Below are positions 5,914-13,221 of a stretch of 13,221 nt of DNA, piece by piece; the stretch's first letter is position 1; each line of letters opens with the position of its first letter. The position numbers and the translations under genes are program-made. The DNA is from Desulfocapsa sp. (GTDB lineage: Bacteria > Desulfobacterota > Desulfobulbia > Desulfobulbales > Desulfocapsaceae), in NCBI GenBank assembly GCA_030638765.1, contig DAOWDZ010000113.1, positions 1 to 13,221 on the forward strand, given 5' to 3'. The notes below the pieces were generated by a model, which ran no database searches, was not told the origin of the DNA, and worked only from the letters and a program-made list of their open reading frames with translations.

Positions 5914-8703
5914 ATGCAAATAGAAGACGATGAGATACTCCAGGGTTTTATTGAAGAATCACTTGAACATCTTGCTGATATTGAAAATGATCTTCTTGAA
6001 ATAGAAGAAAACGGCGCTGATATAAACGAGGATCTTGTTAATAAAGTTTTTCGTGCCGCACATTCCATTAAGGGTGGCGCCGGATTCATGGGTCTCACTG
6101 TTATCCAGGATTTATCGCATGTTCTGGAAAATGTACTAGGCCTAATCCGTAGCAGTAAACTAATACCAACGCCTGAAATCATAAATGTTCTTTTGCAAGC
6201 ATCTGATAAGCTCAATACAATGATTGAGGATGTTTCCAATTCGAATGAATATGATATTGAGGAACATGTCGTTCCTCTTAACGCTATCTATGAAGGTGAA
6301 ACGGCTCCACCACCGCCAACTGAAGAGGATTCAGAAAGCGAGACAGAAGCTCCTGAGGTTCAGGAGACAGCACCCGAACCCGAAATCCCTGTACCAGTTG
6401 AAGCACCAACGCCTACACCTGAACCAGTACAAGCTGCTGCGCCGCCACCAAAGCCAAAAGCAAAAAAAGCACCACCCAAAAAAGCTGCAGCCAAGGTTAA
6501 GGTTGATTCCAGCATCCGTGTTCATGTAAGTCTTCTTGATTCCTTAATGACACTTGCCGGAGAACTTGTCCTCAGTAGAAATCAACTGCTGCAGACAATA
6601 ACATCCGGAGATAACCAGAATGCAGAAAGTGTTGGACAGCGTATAGATCTGATCACCTCAGAATTACAAGAGGCAATCATGCTCACGCGCATGCAGCCAA
6701 TTGGTAGTGTCTTTGGTAAATTTCCACGTGTTGTTCGAGACCTTTCCAGTAAACTCAACAAACAGATCGATCTTACCATTGTAGGTAAGGATGTTGAGCT
6801 CGATAAGACCATTATCGAATCCATCAACGATCCCCTTACCCATCTTATTCGAAATTCAGTTGATCATGGCATTGAGCTTCCTGCTGTTCGTGAACAGGCT
6901 GGTAAATCTTCCACTGGTCTTGTTATCCTCAAGGCCTATCATGCTGCCGGACAAGTTGTAATTGAGATAAGTGATGACGGTAAAGGACTTGACGGAGACA
7001 TACTTGCTGAAGCAGCCGTTAACAAAGGATTAATCACTCCTGAACAAGCTCAGCTCATGTCTGAGAAGGAGAAAGTTAACCTCATCCTCTTACCTGGTTT
7101 CTCAACTGCAAAAGAGGTCACCGATGTTTCAGGGCGTGGCGTCGGCATGGATGTTGTTAAAACAAATCTTGATCAATTAGGTGGCCAGGTTGATATTGTT
7201 TCCGAAGTTGGCCAGGGAACAACAATCTATATTAAACTTCCACTTACTCTGGCTATCATCCCATGCCAGATCATCATGACTGGTGATGAGCGCTATGCCA
7301 TCCCTCAGGTAAATCTTGAAGAGCTTCTGCGTATTCCTGCCACACAAGTTAAAAAACGTATTGAAAGAGTTGGTAATGCTGAGGTTGTTCGACTTCGCGG
7401 GAATTTATTGCCTCTTATCAGGCTTGCAGATGTACTCAATATCAAACGAACCTATTTTGACGAGGATAAAGATGCATTCAATGAAGACCGAAGGGAAAGA
7501 ATATCCGATCGCCGGGGCCTTGACACAGATATTGATCCAATAGATGTTTCTGCAACCGATGCTGATCGTTCAGATAGAGATCGACGTTTTAATGCGGCCA
7601 GCGCGTTAAATATAGTTGTTGTTTCAAATGGTTCCATGAAATATGGCCTCATTGTCGACAAACTACAGGACTCTGAAGAAATTGTTATTAAACCACTTGG
7701 TAAACATCTGCAAACCTGTAAAGGGTATGCAGGAGCAACCATCATGGGTGATGGACGAATTGCATTGATTCTTGATGTTGCAAATCTTGCGATTATGGCT
7801 GATCTCACCTCAATGGATGGTACCGATCGTGCCAATGAAGTTGCACAGGCCGCTGAAGAACTCGTTAAGTCACAAAAAGATAAACAGGCTCTTCTCACCT
7901 TTAGAAGTTCTGAATTTGAACAATTCGCCGTCCCACTCAATCAGGTAGAACGTATTGAAAAAATCAAACGTTCTGACATTGAAGATCTTGGTGGAAAGCG
8001 AGTAATGCAATACCGTGGTGGAAGTCTGTCACTTATCTCAGTCGACGATGTTGCGATGGTTCAACCCATTGCCGACACCGATGACCTGCTGGTTATAGTG
8101 TTTAACATCTCAAATCAACTCGTTGGACTCCTTGCTATTGGACCCATTGATGCCATTGAAATATCAGTATCCATAGATGATGTCACCCTGAAACAACCTG
8201 GGGTAATGGGATCTACAATTATCGATGGACAAACAACTATGCTCATCGACATTTTTGAAATTGTCGGAGCTCTTTTTCCAGAATGGCTTGAAGAAGTTGA
8301 AGTTTATGAGGCAGTTGCAGAAGGAGATGTACCCACTATCCTTATTGCTGAAGATTCCAATTTCTTTAGAAACCAGGTCTGTAATTATATGACTGAGTCA
8401 GGATACGAAGTTATAGAAGGCGAGGATGGAGCCATTGCCTGGAACCTCCTTCAGGAAAACGCTGACAAAGTAACCATAGTGGTAACAGATATTGAAATGC
8501 CTAACATGAACGGTTTTGAACTCACTTCAACTATCAGAAAAGACCCCCGTTTTACCAATATCCCCATTATAGCTCTCACCACTTTAGCCGGTGAAGACGA
8601 TGTGGCTAAAGGAAAGGCAGTCGGTGTTGACGAGTATCATATTAAGTTAGATAAAGAAAAACTTATGGCATCCGTTCATCACTATGTGAAGCAATCTTAT
8701 TAA
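5914..8703 (+). CDS. cheA: Hybrid chemotaxis histidine kinase CheA with receiver domain
   Basis: CheA is the cytoplasmic kinase that receives signals from chemoreceptors through CheW and passes phosphate to receiver proteins. The 929 residues are longer than a classical CheA (about 650). Domains: Hpt 1-125, with the phospho-acceptor His50 in AAHSIKGGAGF; a Pro/Ala/Glu-rich then Lys-rich linker 130-198 in place of a clear P2 domain; dimerisation helices about 200-262; the HATPase core, with N-box HLIRNSVDHGIE (310-321), DDGKGLD (354-360) and GRGVGMDVV (408-416); a first CheW-like domain about 445-625; a second about 655-790; and a receiver 807-929 with Glu813/Asp814, phospho-acceptor Asp859 in TDIEMPN, Thr889/890 and Lys911. 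The first CheW-like domain contains a highly charged insertion (about 512-562). AGGAG lies 6 bases before the ATG. It leads the cheA-cheW-cheB-cheR-regulator operon. The fused receiver may be a phosphate sink or an output. Confidence 0.96.
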   Translation: MQIEDDEILQGFIEESLEHLADIENDLLEIEENGADINEDLVNKVFRAAHSIKGGAGFMGLTVIQDLSHVLENVLGLIRSSKLIPTPEIINVLLQASDKLNTMIEDVSNSNEYDIEEHVVPLNAIYEGETAPPPPTEEDSESETEAPEVQETAPEPEIPVPVEAPTPTPEPVQAAAPPPKPKAKKAPPKKAAAKVKVDSSIRVHVSLLDSLMTLAGELVLSRNQLLQTITSGDNQNAESVGQRIDLITSELQEAIMLTRMQPIGSVFGKFPRVVRDLSSKLNKQIDLTIVGKDVELDKTIIESINDPLTHLIRNSVDHGIELPAVREQAGKSSTGLVILKAYHAAGQVVIEISDDGKGLDGDILAEAAVNKGLITPEQAQLMSEKEKVNLILLPGFSTAKEVTDVSGRGVGMDVVKTNLDQLGGQVDIVSEVGQGTTIYIKLPLTLAIIPCQIIMTGDERYAIPQVNLEELLRIPATQVKKRIERVGNAEVVRLRGNLLPLIRLADVLNIKRTYFDEDKDAFNEDRRERISDRRGLDTDIDPIDVSATDADRSDRDRRFNAASALNIVVVSNGSMKYGLIVDKLQDSEEIVIKPLGKHLQTCKGYAGATIMGDGRIALILDVANLAIMADLTSMDGTDRANEVAQAAEELVKSQKDKQALLTFRSSEFEQFAVPLNQVERIEKIKRSDIEDLGGKRVMQYRGGSLSLISVDDVAMVQPIADTDDLLVIVFNISNQLVGLLAIGPIDAIEISVSIDDVTLKQPGVMGSTIIDGQTTMLIDIFEIVGALFPEWLEEVEVYEAVAEGDVPTILIAEDSNFFRNQVCNYMTESGYEVIEGEDGAIAWNLLQENADKVTIVVTDIEMPNMNGFELTSTIRKDPRFTNIPIIALTTLAGEDDVAKGKAVGVDEYHIKLDKEKLMASVHHYVKQSY

Positions 8704-8739
8704 TAATTATTTATACACTTTCCATCGGGAGTATGATAC

Positions 8740-9201
8740 ATGGCTACCACAGACGAAGCTGTTAATAAAAATCTTGTCGAGCTGGCGACCTTTCTTGTCG
8801 GAGAGGCTCTATGCGGAATGGATATTCTTAAAATTCAGGAGATTAATAAACTGATTGAGATGACATCTGTTCCTCAGGCCCCTGATTATGTTCTTGGAAT
8901 CCTCAATTTACGTGGACAGATTATAACCAGTATTGATCTCAGCAAAAAACTAGGCCTTGGAACTACCAATCTATCCAGTGATCCTAGAAATATAATAGTT
9001 AATTCAAAAGGAGAACACATTGGCCTTCTTGTAAAAAGGATAAGCGATGTCGTCCAGGCGAATACTGACAAGTTTGAGCCACCACCATCTAATATGGGCG
9101 GAATTCAGGGTGAATTTTTTACTGGCGTTTACAAAACAACAGATAAATTAATTGGTATTCTTGATATAGAGAAAGTTTTAAGAATTGAAGAGAGAAAGTA
9201 A
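8740..9201 (+). CDS. cheW: Chemotaxis coupling protein CheW
   Basis: CheW is the cytoplasmic adaptor that bridges chemoreceptor tips and the P5 domain of CheA in signalling arrays. The 153 residues are one complete CheW domain. Recognisable features are the opening strand ATFLVGEALCGMDILKIQEI (16-35), PQAPDYVLGILNLRGQIITSIDL (about 45-67) with the family's NLRG motif, and the closing LIGILDIEKVL. A GGGAG ribosome-binding site lies 8 bases before the ATG. It follows cheA by 36 bases and its TAA shares one base with the cheB ATG (TAATG), implying coupled translation. Together with the two CheW-like domains of the neighbouring CheA, the locus encodes three CheW folds, of which this is the only free one. 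Confidence 0.96.
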   Translation: MATTDEAVNKNLVELATFLVGEALCGMDILKIQEINKLIEMTSVPQAPDYVLGILNLRGQIITSIDLSKKLGLGTTNLSSDPRNIIVNSKGEHIGLLVKRISDVVQANTDKFEPPPSNMGGIQGEFFTGVYKTTDKLIGILDIEKVLRIEERK

Positions 9202-10352
9202 TGTTGGGTATTAAAAAACTTCGTGTTCTGGTGGTTGACGATACCATTGTTTACAGAAAAGCTGTGTCAGATATTCTTGCTCTTATTCCTGGAGTTGAAG
9301 TCGTTGGTGTTGCTCATAATGGCAAGATCGCCATGTCTAAAATTGCAACCCTTAAGCCTGATTTACTAACACTCGATATTGAAATGCCAGTGATGAATGG
9401 CATAGAGGTTTTAAGCGAATTACAGTCCAGTCACCCTAATGTTGGCGCTGTTATGGTCTCCACTCTCACCTCAGATGGTGGCGAAATGACCATGAAAGCA
9501 CTGGAACTAGGTGCTTTTGACTTTATTCTAAAACCCACAGCCAAAAATCCGGCAGAAAGTAAAAAACAACTTAAACAGTCCCTTGATCCAATTATTCATG
9601 AGTTTAAACGCTCCAGAAATGCATCTTCGCTTTTAAGCAACAAAGGGAAATTCAACAAAACATCCAAGCCTGTCATTCGTAAAGCACTAAAACCCCTTGG
9701 ACAAAAACGCCCCATGGGTCAAACCTCTGGTACAGGAACTATTACATCACGGGCTAAGCCGAGTATAAAAAAAGGTAAGTCTGAGATAGTCACCATCGGT
9801 ATCTCAACAGGAGGCCCAAATGCGTTGACCCAGATGCTTCCGATGCTTCCTGGAAAACTTGGCGTACCAATTGTTATAGTGCAGCATATGCCACCTGTCT
9901 TCACCAAGTCTTTAGCAGCCAGCCTCAATGCTAAATGTGCATTAACTGTAAAAGAAGCTGAAGATAGAGAAGATCTCAAGGATGACGTTGTGTATATAGC
10001 ACCCGGAGGCAAACAGATGAAACTTGTTGCCAGCGCTGACGGCCAAAACAGACAAATTAAAATAACCAACGATCCCCCCGAAAATTCTTGTAAACCATCT
10101 GCCGACTATCTTTTTCGCTCAGTGGGTGACTACTATGTCGGTCGAACTACAGCAGTTATTATGACTGGTATGGGTTCTGACGGTACAAAAGGCCTCCAAG
10201 TGCTTGACCAGAAAGGTGCCACAATTATTGCACAGAACGAAGATACCTGTGTAGTATTTGGAATGCCAAAAAAACCAATTGAATCTGGTATGGCAGATGT
10301 AATTGCCCCCTTGAATAAAATTGCAGATGAAATTATAAAAAGCATTCGCTAA
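9201..10352 (+). CDS. cheB: Chemotaxis response regulator / protein-glutamate methylesterase CheB
   Basis: CheB removes methyl groups from chemoreceptor glutamates, and deamidates glutamines, when phosphorylated by CheA, giving adaptation. The receiver (about 7-125) has Asp13/Asp14 in VVDD, phospho-acceptor Asp59 in TLDIEMPVMNG, Thr88 and Lys111 in KP. The C-terminal methylesterase (about 194-383) has the catalytic triad Ser202 (GISTGGP), His229 (QHMPP) and Asp327 (MTGMGSDGTKG). At 383 residues it is longer than the roughly 350-residue E. coli enzyme. The excess lies in a basic Lys/Arg/Ser/Thr-rich linker of about 60 residues (135-193). The ATG overlaps the cheW stop by one base. cheR follows after 38 bases. 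Confidence 0.97.
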   Translation: MLGIKKLRVLVVDDTIVYRKAVSDILALIPGVEVVGVAHNGKIAMSKIATLKPDLLTLDIEMPVMNGIEVLSELQSSHPNVGAVMVSTLTSDGGEMTMKALELGAFDFILKPTAKNPAESKKQLKQSLDPIIHEFKRSRNASSLLSNKGKFNKTSKPVIRKALKPLGQKRPMGQTSGTGTITSRAKPSIKKGKSEIVTIGISTGGPNALTQMLPMLPGKLGVPIVIVQHMPPVFTKSLAASLNAKCALTVKEAEDREDLKDDVVYIAPGGKQMKLVASADGQNRQIKITNDPPENSCKPSADYLFRSVGDYYVGRTTAVIMTGMGSDGTKGLQVLDQKGATIIAQNEDTCVVFGMPKKPIESGMADVIAPLNKIADEIIKSIR

Positions 10353-10390
10353 CAATTGTTCACCTTTAAATATATCTCCATAAATATAAA

Positions 10391-11233
10391 ATGTTAAAGA
10401 TTACGCCTCCAGAGCTTAAGATTATAGCTCAATACATCCATGATATATCCGGTATATATTTGGATCAAAGCAAGTCGTATCTTTTTGAAACCAGGCTTTC
10501 CTCCATTGCTGAGGAACTTGGCTGTACGTCATACCGTGCCTTCTATGATATGGCCAAGAAACAGCCAAGTAAGGTAATAGAACGTCAGATAATAGATGCT
10601 ATCTCCACTAATGAAACCTTGTTCTTCCGTGATTCCGGCCCATTTGATCTTCTTAAACATAAAATATTACCTGAAATAATCGATCTTCGAGCGCCTAGTT
10701 CTCCCCGATTAAAAACCAATGTTAAAATATGGAGTGCGGCATCATCCACTGGACAGGAACTCTATTCAGTTGCCATGACCATTAAAGATCTTATTGGTAC
10801 TCAGATGGATAACTTCAACTTCAAACTTCTTGGTACTGATATCTCCGACAATGCAGTAAAGCAGGCAAGCTACGGAAAATACAATAAATTTGAAATTGAA
10901 CGAGGTTTACCTCGACAGACCCTGCAAAAACACTTCACCCTGTTTGGTGATACCTGGAAAGTAAAAGACGAACTTCGGGGAATGGTTAATTTTCGTAAAT
11001 TAAACCTGATGCTTCCCTTTATTGGTCTTGGAAAATATGATATCATTCTTTGTCGTAATGTGGCAATCTACTTTACTCTTGCGGATCGTAAGAAACTTTT
11101 TAATAAATTAGCTGATAGTCTGGCTGATGATGGTTATCTGATTATTGGTTCTACGGAGTCACTGACAGGAATCTGTCCAAGGTTTATACCTAAAAGACAT
11201 CTTCGTGCTATTTTTTATCAGAAAAAAAATTGA
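10391..11233 (+). CDS. cheR: Chemoreceptor protein-glutamate O-methyltransferase CheR
   Basis: CheR uses S-adenosylmethionine to methylate chemoreceptor glutamates, opposing CheB. The 280 residues match the family. Features: an N-terminal helical domain (about 1-75), the TNETLFFRD motif (73-81), the SAM-binding loop IWSAASSTGQELYSVAM (113-129), the GTDIS acidic loop (148-152) and CRNVAIYF (221-228). Compared with the usual ASTGEEPYS loop, this protein has Gln and Leu where Glu and Pro are common (GQELYS). The consequence is unclear, since the rest of the fold is intact. No C-terminal TPR region or pentapeptide-binding tail is present. No good Shine-Dalgarno sequence precedes the ATG; the upstream 38 bases are AT-rich, so translation may depend on cheB. 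Its TGA overlaps the ribosome-binding site of the next gene. Confidence 0.95.
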   Translation: MLKITPPELKIIAQYIHDISGIYLDQSKSYLFETRLSSIAEELGCTSYRAFYDMAKKQPSKVIERQIIDAISTNETLFFRDSGPFDLLKHKILPEIIDLRAPSSPRLKTNVKIWSAASSTGQELYSVAMTIKDLIGTQMDNFNFKLLGTDISDNAVKQASYGKYNKFEIERGLPRQTLQKHFTLFGDTWKVKDELRGMVNFRKLNLMLPFIGLGKYDIILCRNVAIYFTLADRKKLFNKLADSLADDGYLIIGSTESLTGICPRFIPKRHLRAIFYQKKN

Positions 11234-11242
11234 GGCTTTGTG

Positions 11243-11815
11243 ATGAACAACCTAACAATACTTGTTGTCGATGATGACCCGGTAATCAGAAAACTTCTTG
11301 AGCAACGCCTCCTCAAAGAGAAGTACGAAGTCCTTCTGGCTGAAGATGGCTACGTCGGTAACGACACCCTTTCTTCAAATCATGTTGATGTGGTTTTAAC
11401 TGATCTCATGATGCCTGGAGATATTGGCGGCATTGAAGTTCTTGATTTTGCGAAAAGCCTTGACAGAGACATTGAAGTAATCCTGATTACAGCACAATCT
11501 TCGGTGGATACAGCTGTTGAAGCCATGAAAAAAGGTGCTGCAGATTACCTTGAAAAACCCATTAATTTCACAGAGCTTTTCCTCAGGCTGGAAAAAATCG
11601 CTAATATGCGAAGTCTCCTACGTAGCGCTGAAGATCTCAGACAAGCCATGGATGTGACGGAAACCACCGCTGCTGAAACAATTCAAAACCTTGAAGTTCT
11701 TGCAAATTCCCAACAAACACAGCTAGATAGTATTGACAGCATTCTCTCAAATGACGAATACACAGCAGATGATAGAGTCACCGAAGCATTGAATATTATC
11801 AGGGATATATCTTAG
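11243..11815 (+). CDS. Response regulator with receiver domain and helical tail
   Basis: The receiver domain (about 4-122) shows Asp10/Asp11 in VVDDDP, phospho-acceptor Asp54 in LTDLMMPG, Thr83 in LITAQSS and Lys105 in EKP, so it should accept phosphate. The remaining 70 residues (about 122-190) are predicted helical, rich in Glu, Asp, Gln, Thr and Leu, and resemble no DNA-binding, AAA+ or cyclic-di-GMP output domain. The receiver itself resembles those of NtrC-type regulators (AMKKGAADYLEKP). I chose ATG 11243 because GAGG (11232-11235) is 7 bases upstream; a GTG at 11240 would add one residue but is too close. As the last gene of the operon, 9 bases after cheR, it is the best candidate for the phosphorylated output of this CheA, in place of a CheY. 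Its target is unknown. Confidence 0.9.
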   Translation: MNNLTILVVDDDPVIRKLLEQRLLKEKYEVLLAEDGYVGNDTLSSNHVDVVLTDLMMPGDIGGIEVLDFAKSLDRDIEVILITAQSSVDTAVEAMKKGAADYLEKPINFTELFLRLEKIANMRSLLRSAEDLRQAMDVTETTAAETIQNLEVLANSQQTQLDSIDSILSNDEYTADDRVTEALNIIRDIS

Positions 11816-11823
11816 ATGGAGTT

Positions 11824-11862
11824 TGGGGGGCCTTACAACCGCCCCCACCTTTCATTGTTTTT
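11824..11862 (+). terminator. Rho-independent terminator of the che operon
   Basis: TGGGGG (11824-11829) pairs with CCCCCA (11842-11847) to form a GC-rich 6-bp stem with a 12-base loop, followed by CCTTTCATTGTTTTT, a broken T-tract. It lies just after the response-regulator stop and before the convergent pentapeptide gene. The minus strand has no T-tract after the hairpin, so it mainly serves the plus strand. Confidence 0.6.
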
Positions 11863-13186
11863 ATTCTGAGAGCATTAAGGCCTGATTGAAATACCCTTTC
11901 ACTCCTGTAAAATTAACATCATCAAGCAGTGCTTTTTCGAAATTCACATCGGTGAGATTGGCACCAGTGAAATCTGCCTTATACAGATCAGACTCAGACA
12001 GATCGGCACCCGTTAAATCAGCACCTGTAAAATTAGTTCCTTTTAAATTTGCACTTTCAAAGTCAACATCCTTTAAAATAGCGCCACTGAAATCTGCACC
12101 TTCAAGATCTGCGCCGTCTAAATTTTCACCACTTAAAGTAACTCCTGAAAGATTACATCCATAACATTTGTTCAAATCCAGAAGTAGTGCGACATTTTTT
12201 AAAATAATAGTTGAAGGTTCTTGGTTTGAGAACATACTGAACATGCTTTCAATAATTCCCTCACCGTCCTCAGTATCATTCTTTCCCTGAAGTGTTTCGT
12301 TAATTTCCTGGGGCATTTCAACGGGAGCTATTACTCCAGATGATTTTGCTGACGATTGCTTATCTTCTGCAAATACTTTTTCTATTAACATATCTTCTTC
12401 TACAGGGTCAGTTTCTGCAACGGTATCTTTGTTGAATTCTTCATTTTTTACTTCTTCTGCTGGCTTGAATTGTTCCTCAACTTCTTTTTTAATAAGTACT
12501 TCCTGTATTATTGGGGCAGTTTTCGATTCAGGCACTTCCACACTCACTATCGGAAGAAAATTCTCGTTACTTTTATTAACAACATCTCCAGTATCCACTT
12601 GAGGTGCCCCCTCCTTAGCAGGTTCCATTTCAAGAGTTTCTATCTTCATTGCAGGAGGAGTTTCTTCAAAGTCGCGTCGATCTCCAATGGTCATTTCAGC
12701 AGATCCATGAGGATCTTTAGGTTTTACCGTATCATCGACATAAACATACTCTTGTATGTCACTGATGCCCTCTTTCATGTAGGGTTCTGTAACGACAATT
12801 TCACCATCCATTATTGCACCACTCATATACGCACCAACGAGAGCTGTACGTGTAAGATCAGCACCACTAAGATTTACATCAGCAAGATCAGCTCCATTCA
12901 AAACGGCTTCGCGTAAATCTGCATTTCGGAGATTCGCTCCTGAAAGATTTACAAGTGACATTTTAGCACGAGACAGATTAGCTCCTTCAAGATTTGCTCC
13001 TGAAAGGTCAAGGCGAATTAAGTTTGCTCCACTTAAATTACATTGCGGACAGTTGTTAGTTTCAATAAGAAGATTTTTATTTGCCTGAACTTCGGTTGAT
13101 GTAGAAAGTTGTTCAGCAAATGCATTTGATGCGATCAGCGATAAGGGCAACAAAGTAAAATAGATGCATGATTTTGGTACGAACAT
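11861..13186 (-). CDS. Exported bipartite pentapeptide-repeat protein
   Basis: This 441-residue protein begins with a Sec-type signal peptide (about 1-24: a hydrophobic stretch, then a likely cleavage after AFA), so it is probably periplasmic or outside the cell. Two pentapeptide-repeat blocks follow, about 50-128 and 345-429, with the family's A(D/N)LxG pattern (SGANL, EGANL, TGADL). Such repeats fold as a right-handed quadrilateral beta-helix. Each block opens with a similar cap: NLLIETNNCPQCNLSGANL (38-56) and LLLDLNKCYGCNLSGVTL (334-351), with CxxC at 46-49 and 341-344. The linker (about 130-333) is acidic, with many Glu, Pro and Val and no repeats. The signal-peptide start has AGGAG 5 bases upstream. 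It converges on the che operon. No enzymatic role can be assigned. Pentapeptide proteins are known to mimic DNA or act as scaffolds, but an exported one is unlikely to do the former. Confidence 0.88.
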   Translation of the reverse strand: MFVPKSCIYFTLLPLSLIASNAFAEQLSTSTEVQANKNLLIETNNCPQCNLSGANLIRLDLSGANLEGANLSRAKMSLVNLSGANLRNADLREAVLNGADLADVNLSGADLTRTALVGAYMSGAIMDGEIVVTEPYMKEGISDIQEYVYVDDTVKPKDPHGSAEMTIGDRRDFEETPPAMKIETLEMEPAKEGAPQVDTGDVVNKSNENFLPIVSVEVPESKTAPIIQEVLIKKEVEEQFKPAEEVKNEEFNKDTVAETDPVEEDMLIEKVFAEDKQSSAKSSGVIAPVEMPQEINETLQGKNDTEDGEGIIESMFSMFSNQEPSTIILKNVALLLDLNKCYGCNLSGVTLSGENLDGADLEGADFSGAILKDVDFESANLKGTNFTGADLTGADLSESDLYKADFTGANLTDVNFEKALLDDVNFTGVKGYFNQALMLSE

Positions 13187-13221
13187 GAAAACTCCTGAAG
13201 AGGTGGATAATAATATATTGT

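Noticed and set aside
7452..7940. 162-codon open frame antisense to cheA
   Set aside because: It is a shadow of the cheA reading frame with a Ser/Arg-rich low-complexity translation and no initiation signal.
11886..12164. Tandem 15-base DNA pattern opposite the second pentapeptide block, resembling a repeat array
   Set aside because: The periodicity follows from the pentapeptide coding repeats; there are no identical repeats or spacers as in CRISPR.
12470..12916. 148-codon open frame antisense to the pentapeptide protein
   Set aside because: The translation is His/Phe/Ile-rich and unlike any protein family; it mirrors the Glu/Lys-rich coding of the real gene.

Overview
This 13.2 kb window looks like chromosomal DNA of a low-to-moderate G+C Gram-negative bacterium. 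The best guess is a Desulfobacterota (former Deltaproteobacteria) relative, perhaps Desulfobulbales. That rests on three things: small Cys-rich 'two-CW' proteins of a kind I associate with sulfate reducers, a long-form HisG next to a stand-alone HisI, and a CheA with a C-terminal receiver domain inside a cheA-cheW-cheB-cheR cluster. The taxonomy is inference. I see no mobile elements, CRISPR, tRNA or rRNA.

Left part (1-5510) is housekeeping. A 456-base leader with no convincing gene precedes lepA (elongation factor 4), which ends at a strong bidirectional terminator. Facing it on the minus strand are a 91-residue two-CW cysteine protein and, upstream of that, a compact operon read right to left: a 56-residue Cys-rich ORF with a GTG start (4579-4749), hisI, hisG and engB. 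Two of its junctions are 4-base ATGA overlaps. A divergent intergenic region of about 300 bases separates this operon from a SlyD-type FKBP prolyl isomerase on the plus strand.

Middle part (5511-11870) is a chemotaxis-type signalling operon on the plus strand: cheA (Hpt, dimerisation, kinase, two CheW-like domains, receiver), cheW, cheB, cheR, and a receiver protein with a helical tail but no recognised output domain. Junctions are tight: 36 bp, a 1-bp overlap, 38 bp and 9 bp. The 403-base region before cheA holds a structured terminator-like element, a sigma-54-like -24/-12 site, a small hairpin with a short T-run, a sigma-70-like promoter and a leader with two alternative hairpins. CheR and CheB would methylate and demethylate receptors encoded elsewhere. 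CheA with CheW would phosphorylate CheB, its own receiver and probably the terminal response regulator. No MCP, cheY, cheD, cheC or flagellar gene is present in the window, so the output (flagellar, pilus or other) cannot be read here.

Right part (11861-13186) is one convergent minus-strand gene. It encodes an exported protein with two pentapeptide-repeat blocks, each opened by a near-identical CxxC-containing cap, joined by a roughly 210-residue acidic low-complexity linker. This is the most unusual protein in the window.
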